The notes beneath the pieces are model-generated. The model searched no databases, was not told the origin of the DNA, and saw nothing but the letters and a program-made list of their open reading frames with translations. DNA of 64,000 nucleotides. Source: Dimorphilus gyrociliatus. Its lineage: Eukaryota > Annelida > Polychaeta > Dinophilidae. Each line of letters starts with the position of its first letter. Position 1 is the first letter of the stretch. The DNA is taken from assembly GCA_904063045.1 (NCBI GenBank), contig CAJFCJ010000002.1:4497645-4561644 (forward strand), given 5' to 3'. Of this stretch, positions 1-12,800 are shown piece after piece. Made by a program: the position numbers and the translations under genes.

Positions 1-3000
1 ATAACGTATTTCCCGTTTAGTAATTGTTGCTTTTCCCTCTTGAACTTCTACATATTCCTTATACAAATCATCATCGTAGTTTCTGGCATCATGAGGAGGA
101 AGTTTTATGTCATTAATGACCAGAGGTAAGGTGACATCTAATTCATTCGAATGATGTTGTCTTCCATCTTTACCAACGGCAACTAATATTACTCTGTACA
201 TGTTATTTTCTTGACATCCATCAATAACTATTCGACATCGATCCATTTGATCACCAGGACGAATATCGTCTCCGCATTTTTGCCCATTCAAATATAGCGA
301 ATAATATTCAATTGGACTGTCCTCCGTGGATATTGACTTCCACACAACTGCTATAGAATCTTTCTTTTCAGCCACTTCAAGAGAGATCAATGGTCCGCCA
401 GTTTCCACAACTTTTGGACATTTAAGAATCAACTTGTTTGATTTATGAGATAAAAAATGACGAGATTTAGGTATGGCTTCCAGAACAACTTCATAACTTC
501 TGTCAGCAGCAAGATCAGCAGCCACTGCACTACAACAATTTGGAGCAATCTCCTTTCCATATGAGATGTCGTTCAAAAGAACTTTATAACCTTTCAATTC
601 TGCTAAAGCTTCCAAAGGTGGATTTTCCCAGAAAATTTCAATAACACCAGGCCCAACAAAATGACTCTTAATATTAGGCACACAATTTTTCCAATTTTCT
701 GTATTCTTTTGTAAAGCATCCATATCTTCCTCAACTTCAGAATTCGATTCAGAGCGATCTTCACCATCAGATGTTACCCAAAAACGTCTAAAAAACAGGA
801 AAAAAATGAAAATTTTTCATTTGATAGCATTAGATGGAATAACTTACTTAGATGTTAGGATAGTACTGTTTATTCTGTTGTCAGATACAGCCAAAGCCCT
901 GATATAATGTAATCCAGAGTTCTTCAATGTAATACCCTTTTTGGCATCATACTTCTATAAAAAAGTAAAACATTTTGATTAACTAAGGAAAGATAAACGC
1001 TAAAGAAGGGTAAATTTGGAAAACATTATTTTTTAGTAACAACATAGTAGTATTTAAGAAAATAGTATTTGGGTTTTGGTTAGAATGGTAGAATACGAAA
1101 GTTGTTATCCTGTGCAATTTAGATATCACTAAACGAAAAGAGTGTTGTTAAAAAACAATTATTGTAACCTCTGGTCGAGCTCGATAACCTCTCTTTCTGC
1201 CTTGCTAAATATGTTGATAAAATATGATGATATATTTATCTTAATCTAAGTTTAAGTGATGGATAATCAAGTTAAATTAGTTTAGAAGACGATCTGTACC
1301 TTGACGTTTAATTTATGGAGTTCTGGAGCAGTTCCATCTACAGTATAGTAAATTTTAGCACCTGCTGTGTCACATTTCAACCACACAACATGATTCTTTT
1401 CTACTGTTCCACCGTTCATTTCTCCACCTTGAATGTATGGTTTACTCGTCTTCGATGCTGGTGCTTCCAAAACATGGACTTCACATGGAAAGCCAGGAGC
1501 TCCCTGCGATATCACACTGAAAACTCCGCATTCATCAAAAGTATGAAGGAAAGAACTATTAGGCGTTTGTTTTCCGGAATTAAAAGCCTTTGAACCTTGT
1601 ACACGACTTAGAGGGTTGGAGTTATCGCTGTTGTTTACATGAATAATGTTATGAGCTTCTTCTGATCCAACCCAACTCCATAGTATGGATTGTCCCTTCT
1701 GAATGCAAATTTTTGGTGGCCAAAATCCTTTACTATTCACACGAATTTGTGCATGTTCATTAATATGGTCGACGAGAACAGTGCTCACTCTTTGGTCTTC
1801 CAAACTATTACGAGCGCCGCGATTATAATTGTAAAATCCTCTACTAGTAAAGTGATACATTCCTTTTTTTGAGAACATTCTGTTCATACAATAACGGGGA
1901 CCTTGTTCCGTATTTTCTATCTGTGGATCAAGGAGATGTTCAATTGATGTAATTTGACTAACATCGTAATGTTGAAGTCCTCGATAAGTCCATGCAACAA
2001 CATCATGAACGTTGGCAACAACGGGATCATTTTCTATACTTTCTCCCGGTTCGACTTCAACTTCATGAACCTTTGGAGCTTTTGATACAACAACAGCTCC
2101 AAATGCTTTTGGCAATGAATCGGATATGTAATAGTAACATCCCAAATTTTCAAATCGATGAACAAAGCCAGAGGGGGTGTCCAATAAGGCTCCACTCGAG
2201 AAACCAGTTTTAATTACATTTCCGCTATGAGTAACTTGAGCTATGTTATGAGGCAAAGCTTTACGACTAGATTCTTGCCAAATCCACCAAATTCTATCAC
2301 CAGCCTTGACCGTTACAAGTTTAGGTTCAAAACCTTGGTCAGTAACATGTACAGTATAATTCTATTAAATGGAAAATAGCTTTGAATTGTAGGGGAAAAA
2401 ATTAATTTATATAATAAACTTACTCTTGGCCCATTTTCACAGATGATAGAGCATGAATTAATGATATCTGGACAATCTGGTACTCTATAGTGATAAACTC
2501 CAACTGTACCAAATATTACAGTGTCTACGCCAATTTGAGCTTTAAGTTTTTCACATTCTTGATCCATATAAGCATGTTCATTTATATCTATAATTACAGT
2601 TCCCAATTAGAATTTAAGCAATAATTAATTGTTTTAAAGCATACCACTATTATCATTTTCAATTCCAGGTCTAGTGGCCTCAATCGTATTGCATTTTTCC
2701 CATTCTCGTAGAAGAAACCCGCTTTCCATTTCATTCGGTTTCCATGTAAACCACACCCTATCGCCAGTTTTAACTTTCTGAAGACCTAGAGTAAGAGATA
2801 ATGATAAATCTATCACAAAATGAAAAGGTTAATTTCTAATTTACCAGGTGAAAATTGATCATTTCGCGATAATTCAATAAAATGTTCTTTTTCTTTCGGT
2901 TTAACAACAATTGTCCCCACATATTCTGCAGCTTGAGTAGCATTATAATCGGAGAAATAATAAACTCCAGCTTCGTGAAATTCATGAGATAAAAGGCCAC

Positions 3001-5044
3001 ATTTTCTATTAAATATTTCATAAAACTTATTAATAGAGAAGAACTAAAAAAACAAAGAATTATATTAAAACTTACGATGGTTTTGGCCATTGAAAACCAT
3101 TCTTTTTTTGCTTGTAGGAGTCATCACTGCGAGAATTTGCAGAGGGTCTCTCTATTTCGTAAACGCAATGTAGCTTTTTTGTCTATGAATAATGTAAAAT
3201 GTTTTTCTTTTAATAAAATTCATCAAATACATAATTCATAATTTTTTTAATATTGTATCAAGTCTATATATGTAATGTAATAAAAAAATTTACCCTGTTT
3301 TTATCCCAACCCCACCATACTCTATCTCCTTCATCAATTAATAAGATTTGGGGTTGAAATTCATTATCCAATATTTCTATTTGATGTTCTCTGTTAAATT
3401 GACTCTATTAATCCATAAAGAAATGTGATAAGCCTTAAAATTTCACCTTTGCCTCTCTCGTACATGAACACCACAAAAGATTTTTTCCCCAGGTGATAAA
3501 CCTTCACTTTGGAAGTAGAATAGACCGGGGTTGCTTTTATTAAAACAAATCGTATTTATTAAAATTACAGGAAAATTAATATTATTCTTACTCGAAACTC
3601 CTTTTGCAAGATCCACTTCTTGAACTAGGTCCACTAATATCGTCTTTGGCTATAAATTTGCCCCATCTATGAAAGTATTTTACCTTAAAACAATAAATTA
3701 GTTATTTATAATTAGTTTCATCTTGCTAATTAAAAATTTACTTCAGTTATAGAATGTGGTATTAGACAGTTTTTCCATCTCCATTCAATGGTATTGCCTT
3801 CGTCAATACGAAGAATTTTAGGGAAAAAGCCTTCATCTCCAAGTTCAGCTTCTATATTTGTTCGTTCATATACTTCTATAGTAAGTGGTGTACACTTAAT
3901 TCCGAGACTAAAATTCGAATAAAGAGAACAATTATTTACATAAATAAATATAAAGCTACGCAGTAGGCCAAAGAAAAAAAAATCAACTATCTAAACAATT
4001 ACAATATAAATAAAAGGAAAATATTTGGAAGTTTTGCTCTCTTGTTACTTAAATTAATTAATATTAGAAAAAACAATACTAAATGGTCAAATAGTTCAAT
4101 CAATATGTTCAATAAATAAAAATCATGGAATCAATAGGGCAACAAAATGAATTTTTCTCCAGTAATCATATACTAAGTGGTTTTAGTATTAATTACCCAG
4201 CTTTAAAGTCTTCAAAATATCTTCCAATGCTTTGAAAATAAATATAATATGTAAATATGTAAAAGTTTAATATTTTAGGATATTATTTTTTAACTTGTTT
4301 TTGAAAAGTCAATAGTGTTATGGTATTTTAATTACTGAACCAGAATTTACTTTTAAATATATACTTAATATACTTTTGTGTAAAATACAATTATTATCTT
4401 TCAACTTCTAGCACAATGATAAAGTTGAATAAAGCAAAGTATCAAAGATTTATGATCCACTTTTCTAGCATAATATTATTGCCAGAATATAATATACAAA
4501 GTATATTATAATATTTGAACAAAGAGTGTTGTATTTACCTGACAAATTTGTAGAAGCCGGATAGGTTAAATTGCTCTTCGTAAAATCCTTTTCTTGAAAT
4601 CTGACCACTATGAAATCCCCCTATTACTGGTTTGAATTTCTCTCCATCATGTACGACCTATGATAGCAAATACGTTATTTTAAATGATATGGACAAAAAT
4701 TCCAAAAAGTATCTTACCTGGGTAACATTATATCCTTGACCATCACTAGAAGTTTCATCCCATTTAAAAGTTACAACTTGTCCTTCACAAATCCGCAATT
4801 GTTGAACAGAAAATCCATTTTTATCTATAAGAACGGTACAAGCAGATCGTCTTCCCAGTACAGCAGCTCTCATTTTTCTACTATTTCGATTCTCGGATTC
4901 TCTATGCTGCTTAATTGTCGCTCTGCCATCTTTGACAAATTCCGACTTGTTGGGTGGAAGTACTCTTGGGCGTTGAGAATTAGACGACTGGGGTGCTTGC
5001 CCCCTAACAGTCTGTTCCGGTTCAGAAGAAACACCGCAACCCAT
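1..5044 (-). CDS. Multi-cupredoxin-like repeat protein with chitobiase-C-like and FN3-like domains (3' end outside window)
   Basis: Thirteen exons read on the minus strand: 5044-4718, 4657-4539, 4229-4197 (33-nt microexon), 3907-3742, 3683-3592, 3533-3447, 3390-3294, 3182-3076, 3005-2845, 2785-2645, 2587-2424, 2361-1300, 954-848, and 787 to the window edge, so the C terminus is missing. The reading frame is continuous across all junctions. The start MGCGVS fits N-myristoylation at Gly2 with palmitoylation at Cys3, and there is no signal peptide, so a membrane-tethered cytoplasmic protein is likely. After a basic disordered N-terminus come about seven repeats of cupredoxin character: a strand with F-x-P, then G-[DQ]-x-[VI]-x-[WF]-x-W, ending in G-x-Y-x-[FY]. 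The usual Cys copper ligand after that last strand is absent in every repeat. A chitobiase/hexosaminidase-C-like segment (YYTVDG) and an FN3-like segment follow. I do not recognise a named orthologue; function is unknown. An upstream 5'UTR exon is likely, with an acceptor just before 5059. Confidence 0.72.
4197..4229 (-). other. Candidate 33-nt microexon
   Basis: Within the long intron between the exons at 4657-4539 and 3907-3742, the minus strand shows AG, then 33 nt, then GTAATT. It encodes about 11 residues (SIGRYFEDFKAG across the junctions) and keeps frame. Skipping it also leaves an open frame, so it may be a cassette exon or a chance match. It is included in the gene model above on balance. 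Confidence 0.5.
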
Positions 5045-6625
5045 TTTGGGAGGTAATTTACTAAAATATAAAGAGTAATAGTTAATACATTTATCTATAG
5101 AAATACTAAAGCAAGTAATGTCTGGAATGCAGGTTCAATCAAATTGAAGGTAAGTACTATAGGATAAAGAAAAGTTCATACTGAGACAAGAGAGTTAATT
5201 TAATTCCGTATTGGCTTTTTTTTCCTGAGTGCTGTTTCATCGATTGAAAACGATGAAAAGTAATTAGAGTAAGATAGGGAGTACCTTTTTAAACAAACTA
5301 ACTATATTTCAACTATTTACAATAAACCTTTCAATACGAATAACACTATAAATATTGCTCTTAGCTGAAAGATTACCGAGAAATAGCATGAAAAGAAACG
5401 CCTGCGCTTAGAACACTGATCCATAAATAGTTTTGAATGGTATTTGGAATTCTTCTTAGTTAGGCCTACACCTGCGTAAGCTATCGACCTTAGCAAACAA
5501 AACAAAAAATTATTAAATTTTACAGAAAAATTGAATATAGATCAATATTAAGTCAATGAATTTTAAATAAGGATGGAAGAGAACGTCAGTAACCATACGG
5601 TACAGCATAAAAAAAAGTAAAAGTCCATCAATTATAAATATAGTTTCAATTAAAATCGTCTCCCTCTTTCCCTATCACGCTAACATAACTATTTAACTTA
5701 TTCACTTTTAATTTCTTTATCTAAACGTCTATTATTCGTATTAAAATTTCCTATTAACAATATTCAAACTGAATCTTTTTATTGTTACCATATACAATGT
5801 TAAAGAAAACACTCCATCTCATATTGTTTTTCGCTATCTAACTTAAGTATCTATTTACATCTATTCAAGTAATAAAAACTTTTTCTTATCTAACTATCAA
5901 ATTGATAAGATAAATAAATTGACAAGTTACCTTTAAAAGACACCAAACAAATGAATATATAGCATTTCAAGCCTTAAATTTCTGCTGAACAGTTTTAATA
6001 AGCGGTGTTTTTTAGTAGATTGATTTCTTCTTAGCAACGAGTCACGTGACAAAAAGAAAATAATAAAAATTCATTTATTTTAATATCTAACTAATTTTAA
6101 ATATATTTTTAATATTAAAAATTGCATAAAAAATTAATTATAGTATTTTATAAAAAAATATTTTACGACAGTAGAACTTGTTTTCGTAAACAAGTGATTC
6201 ATTGGGAAAACAAAGTTTGTCTGAGATGCACCTGTTAAATCTTTTATAGTTGAATATACATCGTGATGAAGGTTAGATAGATTATTTTAAATTAAATGCT
6301 TAAATTAATATGTGCTAAAATATAACAAATGTTGACTTAAAAACCGGCTAAAATGTTTGCTTTTTTCACCTTAAAAATTTTACTATTATGTACAGTATAT
6401 TAAATATCCTTGGCCTTTATCCTGCTTTAAATAGTATTGTTTTGTAAAAGAGAAAAGTTGCATAATCGCTTAATACAATTGATATTACTGTGAATATATA
6501 TTTAAAAGTTGTATTATATTATATTTAATTATTCTTAAAAAGCTTATAGATCTAAACTAATTCTTTAAAAGAGTAGCAAAATCATATTTGTGATACTTCG
6601 TCATGATCGATAATAGAGTAATTTT
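5045..6625. promoter_or_regulatory. Divergent intergenic region with a perfect GTCACGTGAC palindrome
   Basis: This stretch of about 1.6 kb separates the cupredoxin-repeat gene (leftward) from the SH2-WW gene (rightward). It is AT-rich and I see no convincing coding exon; short ORFs here have no homology I recognise. At 6041-6050 lies the palindrome GTCACGTGAC, the core of the CLEAR/E-box element bound in vertebrates by MITF/TFE-type bHLH-zip factors. Its use here is inferred from sequence only. Confidence 0.45.
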
Positions 6626-7339
6626 ATGAAAAATGTTCCTCTCATACAGAAAGAGAAAATGACGCATACTATTCGCACAAGTCTGGTTGAAGATGTTCGT
6701 CGGTTGCCTTATTTTCATGCAGATTTGGATAATAAAGCAGCGAAAAAAATATTATGTGATTTTATAAAAGAAGATGGATGTTTTCTTTTACGACCAAGCT
6801 CGTCAGAGAATCATGCGTGCACATTCTCGGTAACAAATCAAGGTTCTATTCTACACGTGAAACTCTTTAAAACTAATTCAAGTCAGTACCATCTAGACGT
6901 TGATCAAACGCCTTTCCCGTCTATTCAACGCTTAGTGGCACATTATTCAAACTCGGCTATTCCCTGTGAGAATTATACAAACATGAAGTTTATTTTCCCA
7001 ATAACATCTAAAAAACAAACAAAGCTCCAGAGAATTTCAGAATGTTCTATTGACACGGCAACTGTTAGCAGACCTTTGCCAGCACCGCCATTAGAGAACT
7101 TGGATAAAAAGGAGGAAGTAATAAAAGAGGAAGTTTGTGAATGTGGACTTCAAAAATCGAATCTTGCTGCTGGTTGGACTGTACACGTCAGCCATGAACC
7201 AGCAACAAGAGGATTATTATTTTTCCAACATAAAGATGGTTTAAAAGTTTGGGAGCTTCCAATAGATATTGTATCTCTCTTGACCAGCGAACAGAGAAAT
7301 TTCCTACAGGCAAATGGATATAGAGGAGCTTTAACATAA
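6626..7339 (+). CDS. SH2 and WW-like domain adaptor protein
   Basis: Single exon, 237 residues. Residues about 28-118 form an SH2 domain: the phosphotyrosine-binding segment reads GCFLLRPS, a variant of FLVRES with the essential Arg, and YHLDV supplies the following strand with its His. After a linker carrying a proline stretch (SRPLPAPP), residues about 183-212 look like a WW domain (GWTVHVS ... LKVWELP) with both tryptophans and the final proline. There is no kinase, PH or PTB region and no signal peptide, so it is likely a small cytosolic phosphotyrosine adaptor whose WW domain may bind proline-rich partners. Two start codons are possible: Met1 or Met12, which is just before the SH2 region. 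An AATAAA lies at 7712-7717. I do not know a vertebrate gene with this exact SH2-WW pairing. Confidence 0.82.
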   Translation: MKNVPLIQKEKMTHTIRTSLVEDVRRLPYFHADLDNKAAKKILCDFIKEDGCFLLRPSSSENHACTFSVTNQGSILHVKLFKTNSSQYHLDVDQTPFPSIQRLVAHYSNSAIPCENYTNMKFIFPITSKKQTKLQRISECSIDTATVSRPLPAPPLENLDKKEEVIKEEVCECGLQKSNLAAGWTVHVSHEPATRGLLFFQHKDGLKVWELPIDIVSLLTSEQRNFLQANGYRGALT

Positions 7340-8341
7340 AGCGCCCGATTACTTTTAGAACGTTATATATTTATTCTAAACTTTATCTAAAACTTTGATA
7401 AGAATTTCAGGGGGGAAAAAAACAGTTCCTACAGATGTTCCTAATTAATTTAGTTGTTTAGCTTAAAAATTCTTTTTTCCAGTTGAGCCAAAACAAAAAT
7501 TTTGAAAAAAATTGCATTAAAAAACAAAGCCAAAAAAAATATTTAAGCAAAAACAGTAAAGGAAATTGTTTCTCTTTTTTTTCTCCTATACACTAAAAGT
7601 ACTGTATTACATTTACCTTTTGCTTTCTACTTTATGCTTTTATAATCCTATTTACAACCAAAGAATGAAACAAAGAGAGAAAAATTTCTCTTTCTTTTAT
7701 TATGTTCGCAAAATAAAACTGCAAAACTTAAACTAATAAAAATTTATATATTTTAAACAATTGTTCTTTTTTTTTTCTTTTCTTCTACTTTCTTTTTCTC
7801 TTTTTGTCATGTTTCTTTTATTCTTCCTTCTCTCTTTCTTCTCCCTCTCTATGTTAATTCCGAAAGTATTAAATAATATTCATTCATTCTGTATTATTCA
7901 ACAATTGAAAGAAAATTTTAATCAGTCATACTTTTTAATAAAGACATTTGCATATCAAAACAATTTGTAAAATTTCAACATCATTTCCTGACTGAATCAT
8001 AGTAAATTTGATGATTAATTAACAAAGAAAACGACAGTAGTATTATGAATTAATGATAAACTACGATCATTTTAAGGTTTATAGGTTACTAGGCAACAAG
8101 AGAGAGAGAGCGCCCATCCTGTTTTCTTTTTTTATCACGATTTCTAGAAAAAGCTGTTTACAATTTCCCTTTTTTCGTTTTTTAATGCGTAGTTGAGTGT
8201 TGATTTATTGCAGTTCGTTTATTTGATAATTAAATTAATACTAAATATTAATTCTTTTAAACGGTACCTACTTATTTACATAAATTTTTTCTATATAAAA
8301 TAGCACCGCAAAAATAATTTACTATTATGCTAAAGTATTTT
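7340..8341. other. Intergenic region, SH2-WW 3'UTR and ABRA 3' flank
   Basis: Contains the probable 3'UTR and polyadenylation signal (AATAAA at 7712-7717) of the SH2-WW gene, a pyrimidine-rich tract at about 7765-7850 and a short GA repeat near 8101. The 69-codon ORF over the pyrimidine tract is low-complexity and not believed. Confidence 0.5.
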
Positions 8342-9075
8342 CTATTTCAGTAGAGTTTGCCAATTTTCAACTAATTTGATTTCTTTGCTATCATCTCTTC
8401 TTTGAAAGAGCATTTCCCCTTCAAATCTGACTAACCCTTGCTTCCTTGCTCTTAATAATAAACCTACGACTTTGCTAGATATCTTAGTATAGGCCTCAAA
8501 TATAGCCCGAAACGAAATAATCCAACCGTCGGGATATTGATTTCCAATAGATTCAATCATCAGGCAAAGTTCTTCTATCTAGAAATAAAGAAATATTATT
8601 AGATCATCATTCCATTGTTGAGAATTATATTTAATAAGTCTTGTTCCACTTAAACGCTTCTTTATTTTATTTTTTACATATCTAACGAATGCTTTCACAC
8701 AACTATGTCAATGTACTTAATAAAACTCCTACTATTTCCGCATTTCTGGTGAAAAGAAAAATAAAGTATGTTTATTCACTGCGGAAATAAAACGAGTCTG
8801 CTGTTTGTAGATGATTAAGATTTTTTTTATATATTTTAAAAATAAAAAGGTTAAAAATTTACCTCAGATGTTATAAGTTTTTTGGCCTGGTTAGCCCGTT
8901 TCTCAGTAAACGAACCCTCTACTGGCTTACCATAATTTGCGTCATTGATAGATAATTTTTCTCTGTGTCCAGCACCTTCCCATTCAGAGAATGGATTAAT
9001 AAGTTGTTTTTCTTTGTGTTCATCAACTTTCTTTTGCCATAATTCTACTTTTCCATTGATATTTGACTTGAAACC
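8342..9075 (-). CDS. ABRA: Actin-binding Rho-activating protein (ABRA/STARS) homologue, costars domain
   Basis: Two exons are identified, 9075-8863 and 8578-8342, joined in phase 0. They give about 149 residues matching the C-terminal half of ABRA: a segment with LINPFSEW (family KLNPFSE, actin-binding region), then NYGKPVEGS, then the costars domain, which includes SSKVVGLLLRARKQGLV and FEGEMLFQRRDD. ABRA binds actin and promotes Rho/MRTF-SRF signalling in striated muscle. The costars domain forms a winged-helix-like fold. No in-frame ATG exists in the first identified exon, so at least one 5' coding exon upstream of 9076 is missing from this model; I could not place it in the AT-rich 9076-9830 stretch. 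Identification is strong; completeness is not. Confidence 0.85.
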
Positions 9076-9830
9076 CTTAAAATAGATAGTGTTTAAGTTT
9101 AAAGGGAAATTATATAACGGACTTATCTATTCTGATATGATGAAATGTGTAATGAAATTGTATTTAAAAAATAGGTACAAAAAAACAATAAACTTTCATA
9201 AGAGTTCATACTTTTTACTACAAAAAGGTCAACACATTAAATTAACGACTATTATACTATTAAGTTAAATTAAAAGACGCTTGTTGTTTATGCAAAAAGG
9301 GTCATTTTTTCCTCTTAATAATATTATTGTTATTATTTGTTTGTCATTTTTCGTTAAAAGTCGTAGAATAAATATTTTTCCAAAAGAATCCAAATTTTCT
9401 CAACATTTGTTCTAAACAAATCATATATATAAAAGCTAGGATGCAGATCAAAACTGTCTTTATATATACTGTAAATATATATATATAAATTTATATATAT
9501 AGAATTTATAGGCAAGCTTAGCAAATATGGAAAAAACAGAAAATTGAAAAATCAAAAGCTCTATTTTTATACATTGAAGTATTAAACAGAAGTATTTGTA
9601 GTTATGATTGTTTGTAACAAATATTTTATACTAGAAACAATATAGTAAGAAAATATACTCTTTTTGTTTCTTGTTAAACTGTTGAAAATTATCTTCTTTC
9701 CTTTGAATTTTGATGATTACATTATATAATATAAAAAAATATATATAAAATAACTTCTTCAACAGCTTTTCATTCGCTGTTGAATATTTTTTTAATTTCT
9801 TCTTTTAAATGAATATTTAGTAAGTAAAAT
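9076..9830. other. Intergenic/5' region of the ABRA homologue
   Basis: Very AT-rich sequence with TA-rich patches near 9467-9505. It should contain the unplaced 5' exon or exons of the ABRA homologue and the 3'UTR of the zinc-finger gene. No exon can be assigned by eye. Confidence 0.4.
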
Positions 9831-12800
9831 TTATTGCCTCGTCATTAAATATCTATCAAGTTTCAAATCCTCAAATTTATGTAATTCGGTCAAAAAAGAT
9901 TCTTTTAAATGATCGCATTTATCTCTTGGATATGAGCATTGGTTCTTTTTACCACAATCAATAATATTAATTAAATCAGACAATTCAGGTATAAAGGAAT
10001 ATCTTTCATATGGAATGGAATACCTTTTCATTATAAAATTCATTGAGGAATAAGAATGTTTATTGGTGTTATGTAAAATTATTTCAGTATAATCTTCACT
10101 TCCATAAGAGCAATACAAGCAGGAATATTTAATAATAGAATTTAAAGGTTTGAGAATACTATTTATATTTACTGGTGTATGATCCTCGTATTCCTTCCAG
10201 TGTTCAATCAATTTTAGATGATTTTCAAATTGTGTTTCGCAAGTTTCACACGCTTTTGATGAAAATTCAAGTCTTTTTTCTTCTAATTTAAGAGAAACTG
10301 AATAACAACCAAATAGATAGTTAATATCACAAATTTCGTGATGTGTTAGAAAATGATCTGAACAATCTCGAATACACTTAAATAACTTATAGCATTCGGG
10401 ACAGAAAATTTCCATTTTGTTTTCTTTACCAACATTTAATATGTTTCTTTTCGCAAATATTGGAATTGGTCCTTTTTCACCAAATTTACATATCATCTCA
10501 CATCCAGAAACATGACAATTTTGCTTTAAATGATTTAAAAGAGATTGAGAACTACCTGAGAAAAAATTGCAACAATGACATTTATAAGCAACCTTTATTG
10601 ATTCATCAGCCTTCACTTCCTTTAACTCTTTTCTCAGCCTATTATAAACAATTAAAAGCAGTGCCTCACGATACTCTGCGAATATAACATTACATCCTAA
10701 TTTGGTGTCTGATGGCATTTCCAAATGGGATTTCCTCAACTCTCTCTTCATTCTTTCGTGTCTTGTACTTAAAACATGCTGAATTCCATCATTTCTACAC
10801 TCAGAAACATAATTACATTCCTGACATCTATAAGTAAGTACAGCAGGTTTCTTATCCAACTTGAATAAAGTTTCAAGTGAATTTCCACTCTTATCAACTT
10901 TTAAGCATTCTATACTTGCATCTGCGCATTCTTTTTCTTCTAAATGATCTGATGCTTTATCAATATTTGTCTCAATAAAGTTACATTTCTCACAGCTGAG
11001 TATAATAAACTCAACATCCGGTAGAATGGGATATTCAAGATAATCACCTTCCTCACAAAATCCTTTTAAACAAGCCAATGTATTATGATCAATGGTTTCG
11101 AAAATTCCCCCTGCGGAAAACTGTGATTTTACTCTATAAATTAACAGATTTGATAAAGAATCTTCAGCTTCATAAGTTGAAGCTGAGTAATGATTCGTCG
11201 TCCTTAAATGCTCTTTAATGATTTCAATCTTCGGTGTATAAAACTCGCAATTAATGCATTTATATATCATATGCTTCTTTAACTTATTGTTCTTCGACAA
11301 GTTTTCAATTGTTCTTGACGTATTATCATTTTGAAGATTCTTTGAAATGTCATCAGTTTTGCTCTCTTCGGCATATTTCGTCTTTTCTGTGCAAGAATAT
11401 GTAACATTCTCACATCTCAGATCAAGATCTTTATGAACTAGCGAATCTATCTTTAATTTCTGTATTTTATTCTCATGAGATTCAATCTGATCACGTTTTA
11501 GGACATCTTTCAAATCAATAAAGTTCGCTTTCTCATTTGAATCGTCCTCTTCTGAGCTCTGAAAAGTTTTATATGATTCTTCCTTTTTCAGTTCTTTATT
11601 ATAAGCTTTATTATTATTCTGGTCAATATCTGCTTTCTCTTTTCTATTGCCAAGTCTTTTCCAAACGTTTGATTGCGATATTTTATTTTCGCTACTTTTT
11701 GACATTTTCCCCTCTTTTAAGGAATTTGATTCTTCTACAAGGGATTGGAAAAAGTAGTCATCAGAATTGGCAGTACTAAAAGGAGATAAAATCACTTCAA
11801 CTGGGGAATCTTTACCCAGAGTTGAAGACTTTAGTTCATTTGTTATTTTACCAGTATCTTTATCATACTTTCTAGAAATTTTAATCTTTTCCCCAAAGGT
11901 TTCATTTGTCTTTGGTGGTGAAACGATAACCACATTTTCTGCAGTTGGCTCTGCTTTCTCCACTTTCCGTTCATGTTCAATATCTGAATCTTTATTTTTG
12001 ACTATACGTAGACTATTATCATATGGACGATATACCTTTTGACGATTTTTTCTATCAATTTCAATTGAAATATTTGTTGTATCATCAATATCTAGATTCT
12101 TCTTATTTGTATCAGTCTGTAAATTTACACATTTTTTTCCTTTTTTATGTTTTGACTGTGATTTTTTGTATGAAAGCATTTTATCTTTATCATTAAAAAT
12201 AGTCTTTGAAATATGACTTGCGTTTTTACTTTCTCTATTATTTTTCAAACTAGAATGAAACGATTTAATATTAGTATTACTATCCTCTCTTCTTCGGTAA
12301 TCTACATCCATAAAAGAGTCTTCAGTAATTGTTGGAGTATTCTTTTTATCATTTGAAAATACACGATTAAATATAGTTTCTGCTATTTTAAAATTAGAAT
12401 TTCTATCTATGGAATCGTATTCACTCTCTACTGCAATAGATAAACTTTTTCCAGACTTTTCGAGCTTATCGTCTTCTCTAAAATTCCTAAGCTTATTTGA
12501 ATTGTGATTCAGTGATTCCCGCCTATAAACTGAATTTTTTAACGTATCTTTTTTTGTACTACTACTAGCTTTCCGACTATAGTCCAAACCCGATTCGGAT
12601 ATATAATTTACAGAGCAACGTGTCTGTGTTGAATGATTGGTACCATTTTTTCTGACTTGGACGGAGTCAAACTGCTCTTCGCGAAATTTATTACGGTTTG
12701 GAATCCATTCATCGTCTGATAGTTGGTTGGTAGTTTTCTTTCTGTCCAATTGCTCTCTTTCGTATGTAGGCCATGGTGGAGAGTTAGTTCTTGATGTGTA

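Noticed and set aside
1315-2213. Three plus-strand ORFs opposite the cupredoxin-repeat gene
   Set aside because: They are antisense shadows of the 1300-2361 exon, which has clear repeat homology on the minus strand.
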